NCBI RefSeq assembly: GCF_003337375.1
Contig: NZ_QPJD01000025.1
Span: 1-64,000, forward strand
Length of the DNA: 64,000 nucleotides
DNA from: Paenibacillus prosopidis
GTDB lineage: Bacteria > Bacillota > Bacilli > Paenibacillales > Paenibacillaceae
Direction: 5' to 3'
Positions 32,458 through 41,751 of this stretch are shown piece by piece; positions within the stretch are counted from its first letter, which is position 1; every line of letters starts with the position of its first letter. The translations under genes and the position numbers were made by a program. A model generated the notes under the pieces. It saw only the letters and a list, made by a program, of their open reading frames with translations. It was not told the DNA's origin and did no database searches.

Positions 32458-34533
32458 ATGGCAAGAGAGTTCTCCTTGAAAAATACGCGTAACATCGGGA
32501 TTATGGCGCATATTGACGCTGGTAAAACCACAACTACTGAACGGATCTTGTTCTACACGGGCCGTACTCACAAAATCGGAGAGGTGCACGAAGGTGCAGC
32601 TACGATGGACTGGATGGAACAAGAACAAGAGCGCGGTATTACGATTACGTCTGCCGCGACTACCGCTCAATGGGATGGACACCGCATTAATATTATCGAC
32701 ACCCCGGGACACGTTGACTTCACAGTTGAAGTTGAACGTTCCCTGCGCGTATTGGACGGGGCCGTAGGCGTTTTCAGTGCGAAAGAGGGCGTTGAGCCAC
32801 AGTCTGAAACTGTATGGCGTCAGGCTGACCGTTACGGCGTTCCGCGGATCGCATACATCAATAAGATGGACATCATTGGCGCAGACTTCATGAATGTTAT
32901 CAAAGACATGCGTGAGCGTCTGCAAGCTAATGCTGTTGCGATCCAAATACCGATTGGCGCTGAAAGTGATTTCGTAGGCGTAATCGATATTGTTGAACGC
33001 GTAGCATATAAGTACAAAGATGATCTCGGTAAAGATCCTGAGAAAATCGAAATTCCTTCGGAGTACGGCGACCAAGTCGAAGAACTACGTACGGAATTGA
33101 TTGAGAAAGTTGCCGAGCTGGACGAAGATTTAACGATGAAATATCTGGAAGGCGAAGAAATCACAATTCCAGAAATCAAAGCTGCGCTCCGTAAGGGCGT
33201 TTGCGAAGTTAAAATCTTCCCGGTTATCGTTGGCTCCTCATACCGCAACAAAGGTGTTCAAATGATGTTGGATGCTGTTGTTGACTACCTTCCATCCCCA
33301 CTCGACGTTCCTGCTATCAAAGGTACGCTTGAAGACGGAGAAGAAGGCGTACGTCATTCATCAGATGAAGAGCCGTTCGCGGCACTTGCATTCAAAATCA
33401 TGACTGACCCTTATGTTGGTAAATTGACGTTCTTCCGAGTGTATTCCGGCGTTCTAAAATCCGGTTCGTACGTTCTTAATGCAACTAAGAACAAACGTGA
33501 GCGGATTGGACGGATTCTCCAAATGCACGCGAACAGCCGTCAAGAGATTTCCGAAGTTTATTCCGGCGATATCGCTGCTGCAGTCGGTCTTAAAGATACG
33601 ATTACGGGCGACACGCTTTGCGATGAGAAGAACGCTATCGTTCTCGAGTCGATGAACTTCCCGGAACCAGTAATCTCGGTTGCTATCGAACCAAAAACGA
33701 AAGCTGACCAAGATAAACTAGGTATCGCGATCTCCAAGCTAGCTGAAGAAGATCCTACTTTCCGCGCACATACGGATGAGGAAACAAACCAAACGATTAT
33801 TTCCGGTATGGGTGAGCTTCACCTTGAGATTCTCGTTGACCGTATGTTCCGCGAATTCAAAGTTGAGACAAACGTTGGTAAACCGCAAGTTGCTTACCGT
33901 GAAACGTTCCGTCAAGCTGCGAAGGTTGAAGGTAAGTTCGTTCGTCAGTCCGGTGGTAAAGGTCAATTCGGTCATTGCTGGGTTGAGTTTTCACCACTTG
34001 AACCAGGTACAGGCTTTATATTCGAAAACAAAACGGTTGGTGGATCAATTCCTCGTGAATTTATCGCTCCTATCCAAGCTGGTATTGAAGAGTCGATGAA
34101 GAACGGTGTAGTAGCCGGCTTCCCGCTCGTTGATGTCAAAGCCGTTGTTGTTGACGGATCTTACCATGATGTTGACTCCTCAGAAATGGCGTTTAAAATT
34201 GCAGGATCTATGGCGCTTAAAGCTGCTAAAGAAAAATGTAAGCCAGTTTTGCTCGAGCCAATCATGAAAGTAGAAGTTACTGTTCCTGAAGAGTACATGG
34301 GCGACGTTATGGGTATGCTTAACTCCCGTCGTGGTCGTATTGAAGGTATGGATACTCGCGCAGGCGCGCAAATTATCCGTGCTAAGGTACCTCTCTCCGA
34401 GATGTTTGGTTATTCCACAACACTTCGTTCCGGTACACAAGGACGTGGCGTATTCTCCATGGAGCTTTCTCACTATGAAGAAGTTCCAAAATCGATCTCT
34501 GAAGAGATCATTGCTAAGCACAAAGGCGAGTAA
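32458..34533 (+). CDS. fusA: Elongation factor G
   Basis: EF-G is the translocation GTPase, 691 residues. G1 is AHIDAGKTTTTERILF, switch II DTPGHVDFTVEVERSL, and G4 NKMD. Domains IV-V include GGSIPREFIAPIQAGIEESM and LNSRRGRIEGMD. ATG follows CGAGAGGAG. It is part of the rpsL-rpsG-fusA block. Confidence 0.99.
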   Translation: MAREFSLKNTRNIGIMAHIDAGKTTTTERILFYTGRTHKIGEVHEGAATMDWMEQEQERGITITSAATTAQWDGHRINIIDTPGHVDFTVEVERSLRVLDGAVGVFSAKEGVEPQSETVWRQADRYGVPRIAYINKMDIIGADFMNVIKDMRERLQANAVAIQIPIGAESDFVGVIDIVERVAYKYKDDLGKDPEKIEIPSEYGDQVEELRTELIEKVAELDEDLTMKYLEGEEITIPEIKAALRKGVCEVKIFPVIVGSSYRNKGVQMMLDAVVDYLPSPLDVPAIKGTLEDGEEGVRHSSDEEPFAALAFKIMTDPYVGKLTFFRVYSGVLKSGSYVLNATKNKRERIGRILQMHANSRQEISEVYSGDIAAAVGLKDTITGDTLCDEKNAIVLESMNFPEPVISVAIEPKTKADQDKLGIAISKLAEEDPTFRAHTDEETNQTIISGMGELHLEILVDRMFREFKVETNVGKPQVAYRETFRQAAKVEGKFVRQSGGKGQFGHCWVEFSPLEPGTGFIFENKTVGGSIPREFIAPIQAGIEESMKNGVVAGFPLVDVKAVVVDGSYHDVDSSEMAFKIAGSMALKAAKEKCKPVLLEPIMKVEVTVPEEYMGDVMGMLNSRRGRIEGMDTRAGAQIIRAKVPLSEMFGYSTTLRSGTQGRGVFSMELSHYEEVPKSISEEIIAKHKGE

Positions 34534-34566
34534 TCGTTTTTGGCGAGGCGCTAAAAATATGCTTTT

Positions 34567-34605
34567 GGCCGTCACCTAAGTTTGCTTGCAAACCAGATGC
34601 CGGCC
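34567..34605 (+). promoter_or_regulatory. Hairpin between fusA and tuf
   Basis: GGCCG and CGGCC enclose GTTTGC-TT-GCAAAC, giving an interrupted stem. It lacks a strong T-run, and an A-run (CATAAAAAAA) follows before tuf. Confidence 0.4.
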
Positions 34606-34650
34606 CCACACATAAAAAAATTCATGTTATATTGAGGAGGCTCAAGTTCA

Positions 34651-35841
34651 ATGGCTAAGGCTAAATTTGAACGTAACAAACCGCACGTTAATATCGGTAC
34701 TATCGGTCACGTCGACCACGGTAAAACGACTTTGACAGCAGCTATCACAACTGTACTTTCCAAAAAATACGGCGGTGCTGCAGTAGCATTCGACCAAATC
34801 GATAAAGCTCCAGAAGAGCGCGAGCGCGGTATCACGATCTCGACAGCTCACGTTGAGTATGAGACGCCTGCTCGTCACTACGCGCACGTTGACTGCCCAG
34901 GTCACGCCGACTATGTTAAAAACATGATCACTGGTGCTGCTCAAATGGACGGAGCTATTCTTGTAGTATCCGCTTCTGACGGCCCTATGCCACAAACGCG
35001 TGAGCACATCCTGCTCTCCAAACAAGTAGGCGTTCCTTACATCGTCGTATTCTTGAATAAATGCGACATGGTTGATGACGAAGAGCTTCTTGAATTGGTA
35101 GAAATGGAAGTTCGTGACCTTCTGTCCGAGTATGAGTTCCCAGGCGATGACACTCCGATCATTCGTGGTGCAGCTCGTGAAGCTCTTGCAAACCCAGACG
35201 GTCCTTGGGCTGACAAAATCATCGAGCTCTTCGAGCAAGTTGATACTTACATCCCAACTCCTGAGCGCGACACAGCTAAGCCTTTCCTTATGCCTGTCGA
35301 GGATGTATTCACAATCACTGGCCGTGGTACAGTTGCTACAGGTCGCGTAGAGCGTGGTATTATCAAAGTAGGCGACGAGGTCGAAATTATCGGTCTTGCT
35401 GAAGAATCCCGTAAATCCGTAGTAACTGGCGTTGAAATGTTCCGTAAATTGCTTGACTCCGCTCAAGCAGGGGACAACGTAGGCGCATTGCTTCGTGGTG
35501 TAGACCGCAGCAACATTGAGCGTGGACAAGTTTTGGCTAAACCGGGTTCGGTTAAACCACACACTAACTTCACTGCACAAATCTACGTTCTTACTAAAGA
35601 AGAGGGTGGCCGTCACAAGCCTTTCTTCACTGGATACCGTCCACAGTTCTACTTCCGTACAACTGACGTAACTGGTATCATCAACCTGCCAGAAGGCACT
35701 GAGATGGTTATGCCTGGCGACAACATCACTGTAACGGTTGAGCTTATCGCTCCAATCGCTGTCGAAGAGGGAACTCGTTTCTCCATTCGTGAAGGCGGCC
35801 GTACAGTAGGCGCAGGCGCAGTAGCAACTATCCAAAAATAA
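34651..35841 (+). CDS. tuf: Elongation factor Tu
   Basis: EF-Tu delivers aminoacyl-tRNA as a GTP complex. The 396-residue protein has GHVDHGKTTLTAAIT, ERERGITISTAHVEYE, DCPGHADYVKNMI and NKCDMVDDEEL, with domains 2 and 3 complete to the C-terminal GRTVGAGAVATIQK. ATG follows TGAGGAGG. A strong terminator closes the str block here. Confidence 0.99.
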   Translation: MAKAKFERNKPHVNIGTIGHVDHGKTTLTAAITTVLSKKYGGAAVAFDQIDKAPEERERGITISTAHVEYETPARHYAHVDCPGHADYVKNMITGAAQMDGAILVVSASDGPMPQTREHILLSKQVGVPYIVVFLNKCDMVDDEELLELVEMEVRDLLSEYEFPGDDTPIIRGAAREALANPDGPWADKIIELFEQVDTYIPTPERDTAKPFLMPVEDVFTITGRGTVATGRVERGIIKVGDEVEIIGLAEESRKSVVTGVEMFRKLLDSAQAGDNVGALLRGVDRSNIERGQVLAKPGSVKPHTNFTAQIYVLTKEEGGRHKPFFTGYRPQFYFRTTDVTGIINLPEGTEMVMPGDNITVTVELIAPIAVEEGTRFSIREGGRTVGAGAVATIQK

Positions 35842-35869
35842 TTGATGGCGGCTTTAGCCGCTATGAATA

Positions 35870-35907
35870 TCGAGAGCCCTCACTTCGGTGGGGGCTTTCG
35901 TTTTTAA
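35870..35907 (+). terminator. Terminator of the str block
   Basis: AGCCCTCAC-TTCG-GTGGGGGCT, followed by TTCGTTTTTA. A smaller GGCGGCTTTAGCCGC stem lies just before. Confidence 0.88.
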
Positions 35908-35958
35908 GATTGATTGCCCATTATGAGCACTTACTAATTTTTTACAAGGAACTAATGA

Positions 35959-35988
35959 TTGACTGTAGACGTTCGGCCCATTTAATAT
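35959..35988 (+). promoter_or_regulatory. Promoter of the ABC transporter operon
   Basis: TTGACT (35959-35964), 18 bases, TAATAT (35983-35988). No T-box or other riboswitch was recognised in the following 160-base leader. Confidence 0.55.
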
Positions 35989-36149
35989 TAGTGAATAGTA
36001 AAAAAGGTCGTCCTAGCTCGAAAAGAGTCAGTCATCAGCAGATAGTCATAGCCTTATTCACGAGGAAAAGATGTTGATTTGCTGTGCCCGATTTGTCACA
36101 TATGAGCTTCAAGAGAAGGCGATGAATATCAGGAGAGGGGAATAAATTG

Positions 36150-37196
36150 ATGAATAGAAAATTTTTGCTTAGCATTGCACTGGCATCAGTAATGGTTGTA
36201 ACTGCGGCTTGTGGTGCTAACACAGGTAAGACTGGTACCGCAAGCGAAGGTAGTTCGGCCAATGCTGGGTATGAGGCTGAAAAATCGTATACGATTTCAA
36301 TCTCGCAAATTGTTGAGCATCCGTCACTGGATGCAACGCGTGAGGGCTTCATTGCCGCGCTTAAAGATGCAGGTATTGAAGAAGGAAAAAATTTAACGAT
36401 TGATTTTAACAATGCGCAGGGTGATGCTGCAAATGTCAAAACGATCTCGCAAAAAATTGCATCAGACAAAAGCGACCTGGCACTAGGTATCGCTACTGAT
36501 ACAGCTCAAAGCCTAGCTGAAGATGTAACAGAGAAACCTGTATTGTTTGCTGCGGTAACGGATCCAATCGATGCTGGTATTGTAACTCAGTTGGAAGCGC
36601 CAGGAGGCAATATAACGGGAGCATCCGATACAAACCCGGATGCGATCGTACAAACAATGGATTTTATTGCATCACAAATCCCTAACGTGAAAAATGTCGG
36701 TCTTATCATCGATGAAGGCGAAACAAATGCTGTTATTATGGCTGACGTTGCTGAAGAAGCACTCGCTAAGCATAATATTAAACTGGTAAAAGCTTCTGTT
36801 GCGAATTCCTCCGAAGTAAAGCAAGCTGCAGATTCTTTGATTGGCCGTGTTGATGCTATTTATATTACTCTCGATAATACGGTTGTAAGCGGTGTTGATG
36901 CGATTATTGAAGTTGCAAACAATAACGATATTCCTTTTTTCTCGGCTGACCGTGATACGGTAGAGAAGGGTGCATTTGCGGCTGTTGGCTTCAAATACTA
37001 CGATCATGGCTATGAAGTTGGCCAGATGGCTGTAGAAATTTTGAAAAACGGCAAAAAACCTGGCGAGATGAATGTAACGGTTCCACAGAAGTTGGACTTT
37101 ATTTTTAATATGAAAGCAGCTGCCGAACAAGGTATTACGGTTACTGATGAAATGAAAAAGTTTGTTAAGGATCAAGAAAACAACATCATCGAGTAG
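36150..37196 (+). CDS. ABC transporter substrate-binding lipoprotein (TrpX-like family)
   Basis: The 348-residue precursor has a lipoprotein signal (MNRKFLLSIALASVMVVTAA, lipobox TAAC at Cys21), so the mature protein is anchored outside the membrane. The periplasmic-binding fold shows SISQIVEHPSLDATREGFIA, LGIATDTAQSLAEDV, LFAAVTDPIDAGIV, and YYDHGYEVGQMAVEILKNGK. This is the family of binding proteins that includes TrpX and relatives whose ligands are mostly unassigned. ATG 36150 follows AGGAGAGGGG. The substrate cannot be told from sequence; an amino acid or small aromatic compound is a guess from TrpX. Confidence 0.88.
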   Translation: MNRKFLLSIALASVMVVTAACGANTGKTGTASEGSSANAGYEAEKSYTISISQIVEHPSLDATREGFIAALKDAGIEEGKNLTIDFNNAQGDAANVKTISQKIASDKSDLALGIATDTAQSLAEDVTEKPVLFAAVTDPIDAGIVTQLEAPGGNITGASDTNPDAIVQTMDFIASQIPNVKNVGLIIDEGETNAVIMADVAEEALAKHNIKLVKASVANSSEVKQAADSLIGRVDAIYITLDNTVVSGVDAIIEVANNNDIPFFSADRDTVEKGAFAAVGFKYYDHGYEVGQMAVEILKNGKKPGEMNVTVPQKLDFIFNMKAAAEQGITVTDEMKKFVKDQENNIIE

Positions 37197-37291
37197 CTGC
37201 ATAAGTGATCAGATTAATAACGAATAACAGATACATGGGGTGATCGGGCTACTGGTTCACCCCCTTGTTATGGTAAAGGAGGTATGTTATT

Positions 37292-38206
37292 TTGCTCGCA
37301 TCAATGCAAGGAGCAGTGGAAAGCGGATTACTGTATGCGCTTATGGCACTTGGAGTTTATATTACGTTTCGTATCCTCGATTTTCCGGATTTAACGGTGG
37401 ATGGCAGCTTTACGACCGGTGCGGCCATCGGTACGGTAATGACGGTTAGCGGCATTACACCCTGGATTGCCGTATTATGTGCCTTTATAGGTGGTGCGAT
37501 CGCAGGTACATGTACAGGATTGCTTCATACGAAAGGGAAAATAAACGGACTATTATCAGGTATTATTATGATGATTGCTTTGTATTCGATTAACCTTCGT
37601 ATTATGGGTAAGCCGAACGTATCATTAATGAGACAAGACAATTTATTTGATAACGTATCGACAATTGTTATCATGATTATTTTTGTTGTAGCAGTGAAGA
37701 TTGTACTGGACTTGTTTTTCCGTACGGATCTCGGGTTAAGTCTGCGCGCCACCGGCGACAATTCACGAATGATTCGCAGCTTTGGTGCGAATACCGATAT
37801 TACGACGATTTTTGGAATAGCTTTATCGAATGCGCTCGTTGCAACATCCGGTGCTTTGGTGGCACAGTACCAAAAGTACGCCGATAATAGTATGGGCATA
37901 GGCATGATTGTAATTGGCCTTGCTTCGGTTATTATAGGTGAAGCTATTTTTGGAGCACGCAGCATTTTTAGAGCAACTTTGGCCGTTATACTTGGATCGA
38001 TTATTTATCGCATTATTTATGCGTTCGCTTTACGCGTGGAATGGTTAGAAGCATCCGATATGAAGCTGATTACTGCTGTGATCATTATTTTCGCTTTGGT
38101 TGTGCCTTCTTCGCGTCGATTGTGGAAGCAAAAAAATCTCGCTCGTAAACGTACGGCAGAAATGCTGGCATCCATTGATAAGAGCACAGTTGGAGGTGGA
38201 CGCTGA
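37292..38206 (+). CDS. ABC transporter permease (TrpY-like family)
   Basis: The 304-residue polytopic membrane protein has about eight hydrophobic segments, including LDFPDLTVDGSFTTGAAIGT, characteristic of these branched-chain-type permeases, and a basic C-terminal tail. TTG 37292 is nine bases after AAGGAGG. The stop overlaps the ATPase start (TGATG). It belongs to the permease family that pairs with TrpX-type binding proteins; no ligand is known here. Confidence 0.88.
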   Translation: MLASMQGAVESGLLYALMALGVYITFRILDFPDLTVDGSFTTGAAIGTVMTVSGITPWIAVLCAFIGGAIAGTCTGLLHTKGKINGLLSGIIMMIALYSINLRIMGKPNVSLMRQDNLFDNVSTIVIMIIFVVAVKIVLDLFFRTDLGLSLRATGDNSRMIRSFGANTDITTIFGIALSNALVATSGALVAQYQKYADNSMGIGMIVIGLASVIIGEAIFGARSIFRATLAVILGSIIYRIIYAFALRVEWLEASDMKLITAVIIIFALVVPSSRRLWKQKNLARKRTAEMLASIDKSTVGGGR

Positions 38207-39000
38207 TGTTGGAAATTGCAAAAGTGTCCAAGCTGTTTAATCCGGGTACGGTGGATGAAAAAACGGCGCTCGTTGGTGCCAACCTGATCATGAAGCCAGG
38301 GGATTTCATAACGGTTATCGGAAGTAACGGCGCAGGTAAGTCTACGCTAATGAATATCATATCCGGAGTAATGAAGCCGGATGCGGGAGAAGTACGGATT
38401 GACGGACGCAATATTAGCCAATTGACCGAATATCAGCGAAGCCGCTGGATCGGTCGGGTTTTTCAAGATCCGATGGCAGGTACCGCTCCGCGCATGTCAA
38501 TTGAGGAAAATTTGGCAATTGCATATGCACGCGGTAAGTCCCGCGGTTTTTCCTTCGGCGTAACGCGAGCAAAGCGTGCGATATTCAAGCAGGAGCTGCA
38601 GCGTCTGGGGATCGGTCTCGAAAACCGGCTTGGCGCCAAAGTCGGACTATTGTCAGGCGGGGAGCGTCAAGCGCTTAGCCTTCTTATGGCTACGTTCACC
38701 AGACCGCAAATTCTTCTGCTTGATGAGCATACTGCCGCGCTTGACCCGGCAAGAGCCGAGCTAATCACTACACTCACTGAGAGCATCGTTCGCGATATGA
38801 ACTTGACGACGCTAATGGTCACACACAATATGGAGCAAGCGATTCGTCTTGGAAACCGTCTTATCATGATGGACAAAGGACGTATCATCCTCGATGTGCC
38901 AGAAGACCGGAAAAAAGATCTTACAGTAGAGCAGCTTCTCGGTGAGTTCGAACGGATAAGTGGTAAGAAGCTTGCTGACGATCGGATAGTGTTGGGGTAG
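38206..39000 (+). CDS. ABC transporter ATP-binding protein (TrpZ-like family)
   Basis: The 264-residue cytoplasmic ATPase has Walker A VIGSNGAGKSTLMN, signature LLSGGERQALSL, and Walker B QILLLDEHTAALDPARAEL; DEHTAALDP is typical of this subfamily. The H-loop is VTHNMEQAI. Start ATG 38206 shares one base with the permease stop behind TGGAGGTGG. It completes a binding protein-permease-ATPase importer operon placed between tuf and rpsJ. Confidence 0.92.
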   Translation: MLEIAKVSKLFNPGTVDEKTALVGANLIMKPGDFITVIGSNGAGKSTLMNIISGVMKPDAGEVRIDGRNISQLTEYQRSRWIGRVFQDPMAGTAPRMSIEENLAIAYARGKSRGFSFGVTRAKRAIFKQELQRLGIGLENRLGAKVGLLSGGERQALSLLMATFTRPQILLLDEHTAALDPARAELITTLTESIVRDMNLTTLMVTHNMEQAIRLGNRLIMMDKGRIILDVPEDRKKDLTVEQLLGEFERISGKKLADDRIVLG

Positions 39001-39020
39001 TTTGATTCAGGAGCTGCACT

Positions 39021-39138
39021 GCGAGAAAAAGCGGGGTGCTTACGCCTGCATTGAAGCCGTGTTCCTTTAGATTAGGATTATATGGTTGGAACACGGCTTC
39101 AAAAGCAGGACGTAAACTCTTCAGCAGCCCGCTTTTCT
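39021..39138. repeat. Long palindromic element A
   Basis: The 15-base arms TTGAAGCCGTGTTCC (39051-39065) and GGAACACGGCTTCAA (39088-39102) are perfect. Outer bases continue the pairing with bulges (AGAAAAAGCGGG with CCCGCTTTTCT). One strand contains GAGTTTACGTCCTGCTTTTG, which recurs in element B. It is MITE- or REP-like. Confidence 0.7.
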
Positions 39139-39175
39139 ATCCGTTCCGTCCAAATCAAACTATTTATATGTAACA

Positions 39176-39214
39176 AAAGAAACGCAACGTCCATTGGTCG
39201 TTGCGTTTCTTCTA
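39176..39214 (+). terminator. Terminator after the ABC operon
   Basis: AGAAACGCAACG pairs with CGTTGCGTTTCT around TCCATTGGT and is followed by TCT. The A-rich 5' side and the T-rich 3' side fit termination. Confidence 0.7.
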
Positions 39215-39484
39215 TGTAAAAGGGATATATAATCAACGAGCAATAATATTAACTCCATTAATGGTCGCTATTAATATGAACTGATTGTCAATGAGCAGAT
39301 TAGCGGACATTGTTGGCGTTATTTGGCGGTGTCTTTATGCTTTGAAGCTGATTATAATCATATAGGGTCTATTAGTACCTCTATTTTGAGAAAGTGATTC
39401 TAAAGTTATTGAATAACGGACATAATGGGCCTTATGTGGATGAATAAGTAAATGAATAGCATTCTAGGTGCGTTTCTTCTATCA

Positions 39485-39593
39485 GCTGCAATCGAGCCGG
39501 AGAGTTTACGTGCTGCTCTTGAAACCGTGTTTTTTCCTTCTAATGGATTCATAGAAATCCCGGTTTCAAAGCATGCCGGAGGCCGATTGCAGC
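39485..39593. repeat. Long palindromic element B, related to element A
   Basis: The ends GCTGCAATCG (39485-39494) and CGATTGCAGC (39584-39593) are perfect inverted repeats, with inner TTGAAACCG/CGGTTTCAA. GAGTTTACGTGCTGCTCTTG plus AAACCGTGTT matches element A in reverse orientation with about three differences in 29 bases. Bases 39215-39484 between the elements show only an ATATTAA/TTAATAT inverted pair near 39247. Confidence 0.65.
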
Positions 39594-39651
39594 GCCGCGC
39601 AGCGATAATCCACCCCAATAAATCTCTTTTGAAACTCGCATAAATTTTATG

Positions 39652-39680
39652 TTGCATTTGCCTATTCAATTCGGTATAAT
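39652..39680 (+). promoter_or_regulatory. Promoter of the S10 block
   Basis: TTGCAT (39652-39657), 17 bases, TATAAT (39675-39680). A GCCCC-TTTGCCAT-GGGGC stem lies in the leader near 39733. Confidence 0.65.
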
Positions 39681-39815
39681 ATTGACTGTTGGTCTGACGT
39701 TGCGATGATGTGAGAGGTTGCCGACACACCCGGCCCCTTTGCCATGGGGCATGTGCCAGGGTTTTCTCACGGAGTATGTCCGATAATAAATTGGGCGATA
39801 GAAGGAGGGACTTAT

Positions 39816-40124
39816 ATGGCAAAGCAAAAGATTCGTATTCGCTTGAAAGCATACGATCACAGAATTCTTGATCAATCCGCAGAGAAAATCGTTGAAACTG
39901 CAAAACGTTCGGGTGCAGGCGTATCCGGGCCGATTCCGTTGCCAACGGAAAAGCAAATCATCACCATTCTCCGTGCGGTGCACAAGTACAAGGATTCACG
40001 GGAGCAATTCGAACAGCGCACTCATAAGCGTTTGATCGATATTGTAAACCCAACGCCGCAAACGGTTGATGCGTTGATGCGCCTGGATTTACCATCCGGT
40101 GTAGATATCGAAATCAAACTGTAA
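39816..40124 (+). CDS. rpsJ: 30S ribosomal protein S10
   Basis: The 102-residue S10 also serves as NusE in antitermination. ATG 39816 (MAKQKIRIRLKAYDHRILDQ) follows GAAGGAGGG; the longer frame upstream is not conserved. GPIPLPTEKQIITILRAVHK is typical. First gene of the S10-spc-alpha superoperon. Confidence 0.98.
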   Translation: MAKQKIRIRLKAYDHRILDQSAEKIVETAKRSGAGVSGPIPLPTEKQIITILRAVHKYKDSREQFEQRTHKRLIDIVNPTPQTVDALMRLDLPSGVDIEIKL

Positions 40125-40165
40125 TACCAGCATATGCGATCATAGAAAGGGAATGAGGTGTCAAC

Positions 40166-40789
40166 ATGAAAGGTATCTTAGGGAAAAAACTTGGTATGAC
40201 TCAAGTGTTTACCGCTGAGGGTAACGTCGTTCCAGTAACGGTTATCGAAGCTGGTCCTTGTGTAGTCCTACAGAAGAAAGACCAAGAGAACGATGGCTAT
40301 GAAGCCGTTCAATTCGGTTTCTCCGATAAGAAGGAAAAGAGATCGAACAAGCCAGAGGTCGGCCATGCTAAAAAAGCTGGAGCGACTCCTAAGCGCTACG
40401 TTCGTGAAATTCGCGGAATTAACTTGGCTGATTATGAAGTTGGCCAAGAAGTGAAAGCTGATCTTTTCACAGCAGGCGAATTCGTTGACGTAACAGGTAT
40501 TTCTAAAGGTAAAGGCTTTGCCGGCGTAATTAAACGTTGGGGACAAAGCACTGGACCAATGTCTCACGGTTCCCGTTACCACCGCGGACCAGGTTCGATG
40601 GGTTCCATCCAAGCGAACCGCGTACCGAAGGGTAAACGCCTGCCAGGACATATGGGTAATGAAACTATCACTATCCAAAAGCTTGAAGTTATCCGTGTAG
40701 ATTCAGAACGTAACGTTCTTCTAGTTAAAGGATCGATCCCAGGTCCGAAAAACGGATTCGTTAAAGTTAAACAAACAGTTAAGAACTAA
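40166..40789 (+). CDS. rplC: 50S ribosomal protein L3
   Basis: The 207-residue protein nucleates 50S assembly and its loop reaches the peptidyl-transferase centre. MKGILGKKLGMTQVFTAEGN and GFAGVIKRWGQSTGPMSHGS with the long basic loop are standard. ATG follows GAAAGGGAATGAGG. Confidence 0.98.
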   Translation: MKGILGKKLGMTQVFTAEGNVVPVTVIEAGPCVVLQKKDQENDGYEAVQFGFSDKKEKRSNKPEVGHAKKAGATPKRYVREIRGINLADYEVGQEVKADLFTAGEFVDVTGISKGKGFAGVIKRWGQSTGPMSHGSRYHRGPGSMGSIQANRVPKGKRLPGHMGNETITIQKLEVIRVDSERNVLLVKGSIPGPKNGFVKVKQTVKN

Positions 40790-40817
40790 TTGCTCTTAAA
40801 GAAAGGAGGAACAAGAA

Positions 40818-41441
40818 ATGCCTAAAGTAACAGTATTCAACGTGAGCGGCGCACAAGTTGGCGAAGTGGAATTGGCTGAATCGGTTTTCGGTATTCAACC
40901 TAATACTCACGTTTTGCACAGCGCTGTTCTACTTCAGCAAGCTGCTGAACGTCAAGGTACACACAAAACTAAAGGACGCTCTGAAGTACGCGGCGGCGGT
41001 CGTAAGCCTTGGAAACAAAAAGGTACTGGCCGTGCACGTCAAGGTAGCATTCGCTCCCCGCAGTGGGTTGGCGGCGGTACAGTATTCGGACCGACACCAC
41101 GCACATACGGATTCAAGCTTCCTAAAAAAGTTCGTCGTCTTGCGATCAAATCCGCATTGTCTTCGAAAGTTATCGCGAGCGAAATTATCGTTCTTGATCA
41201 ACTGACATTCGCGGCTCCTAAGACGAAAGAGTTCGCAGCGATCCTTAACAACCTTAATGCTAACCGTAAAGCGCTTGTCGTAACGGCTAACTATGAAGAA
41301 AACGTAGCATTATCTGCTCGTAACATTCCTGGTGTTAAATTCGTTGCAGCTGACGGCATTAATGTTCTGGATGTATTGGTACATGACAAACTCATCATTA
41401 CCAAAGAAGCGGTAGAGAAAGTACAGGAGGTGCTTGCGTAA
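40818..41441 (+). CDS. rplD: 50S ribosomal protein L4
   Basis: The 207-residue L4 lines the exit tunnel through its extended loop (KGRSEVRGGGRKPWKQKGTG, ARQGSIRSPQWVGGGTVFGP). ATG follows AAAGGAGG. Its stop shares a base with the rplW start (TAATG). In E. coli L4 represses this operon; whether it does here is unknown. Confidence 0.98.
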   Translation: MPKVTVFNVSGAQVGEVELAESVFGIQPNTHVLHSAVLLQQAAERQGTHKTKGRSEVRGGGRKPWKQKGTGRARQGSIRSPQWVGGGTVFGPTPRTYGFKLPKKVRRLAIKSALSSKVIASEIIVLDQLTFAAPKTKEFAAILNNLNANRKALVVTANYEENVALSARNIPGVKFVAADGINVLDVLVHDKLIITKEAVEKVQEVLA

Positions 41442-41734
41442 TGAAAAATCCACGCGATATTATCAAGCGCCCGGTTATTACGGAACGTACGAGCGATTAC
41501 ATGGCTAACAAACGTTATGTGTTTGAAGTAGATCTTCGTGCGAACAAAACCGAAATCAAAGATGCAATTGAACAAATCTTCAAAGTAAAAGTAACCGGCG
41601 TTAACACGATGCGTGTAGCGGGTAAACCGAAACGTTATGGTAAACATAGCGGCTACAGACCGGATTGGAAAAAAGCGATCGTTCAACTGAGCGCTGACAG
41701 CAAAGAACTTGAATTCTTTGAAACGTCTGTTTAG
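41441..41734 (+). CDS. rplW: 50S ribosomal protein L23
   Basis: The 97-residue L23 sits at the tunnel exit and docks trigger factor and SRP. NPRDIIKRPVITERTSDYMA and VNTMRVAGKPKRYGKHSGYR are conserved. It overlaps rplD by one base with CAGGAGG just upstream, so translation is coupled. Confidence 0.98.
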   Translation: MKNPRDIIKRPVITERTSDYMANKRYVFEVDLRANKTEIKDAIEQIFKVKVTGVNTMRVAGKPKRYGKHSGYRPDWKKAIVQLSADSKELEFFETSV

Positions 41735-41751
41735 AAAAGGAGGGAATCGAA

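Noticed and set aside
34648..35835. 395-residue open frame opposite tuf
   Set aside because: It mirrors tuf codon for codon on the other strand, has no ribosome site and arises from tuf's biased codon use.
39452..39643. 63-residue open frame before rpsJ
   Set aside because: It runs through palindromic element B, lacks a ribosome site and reads as the element's inverted arms.
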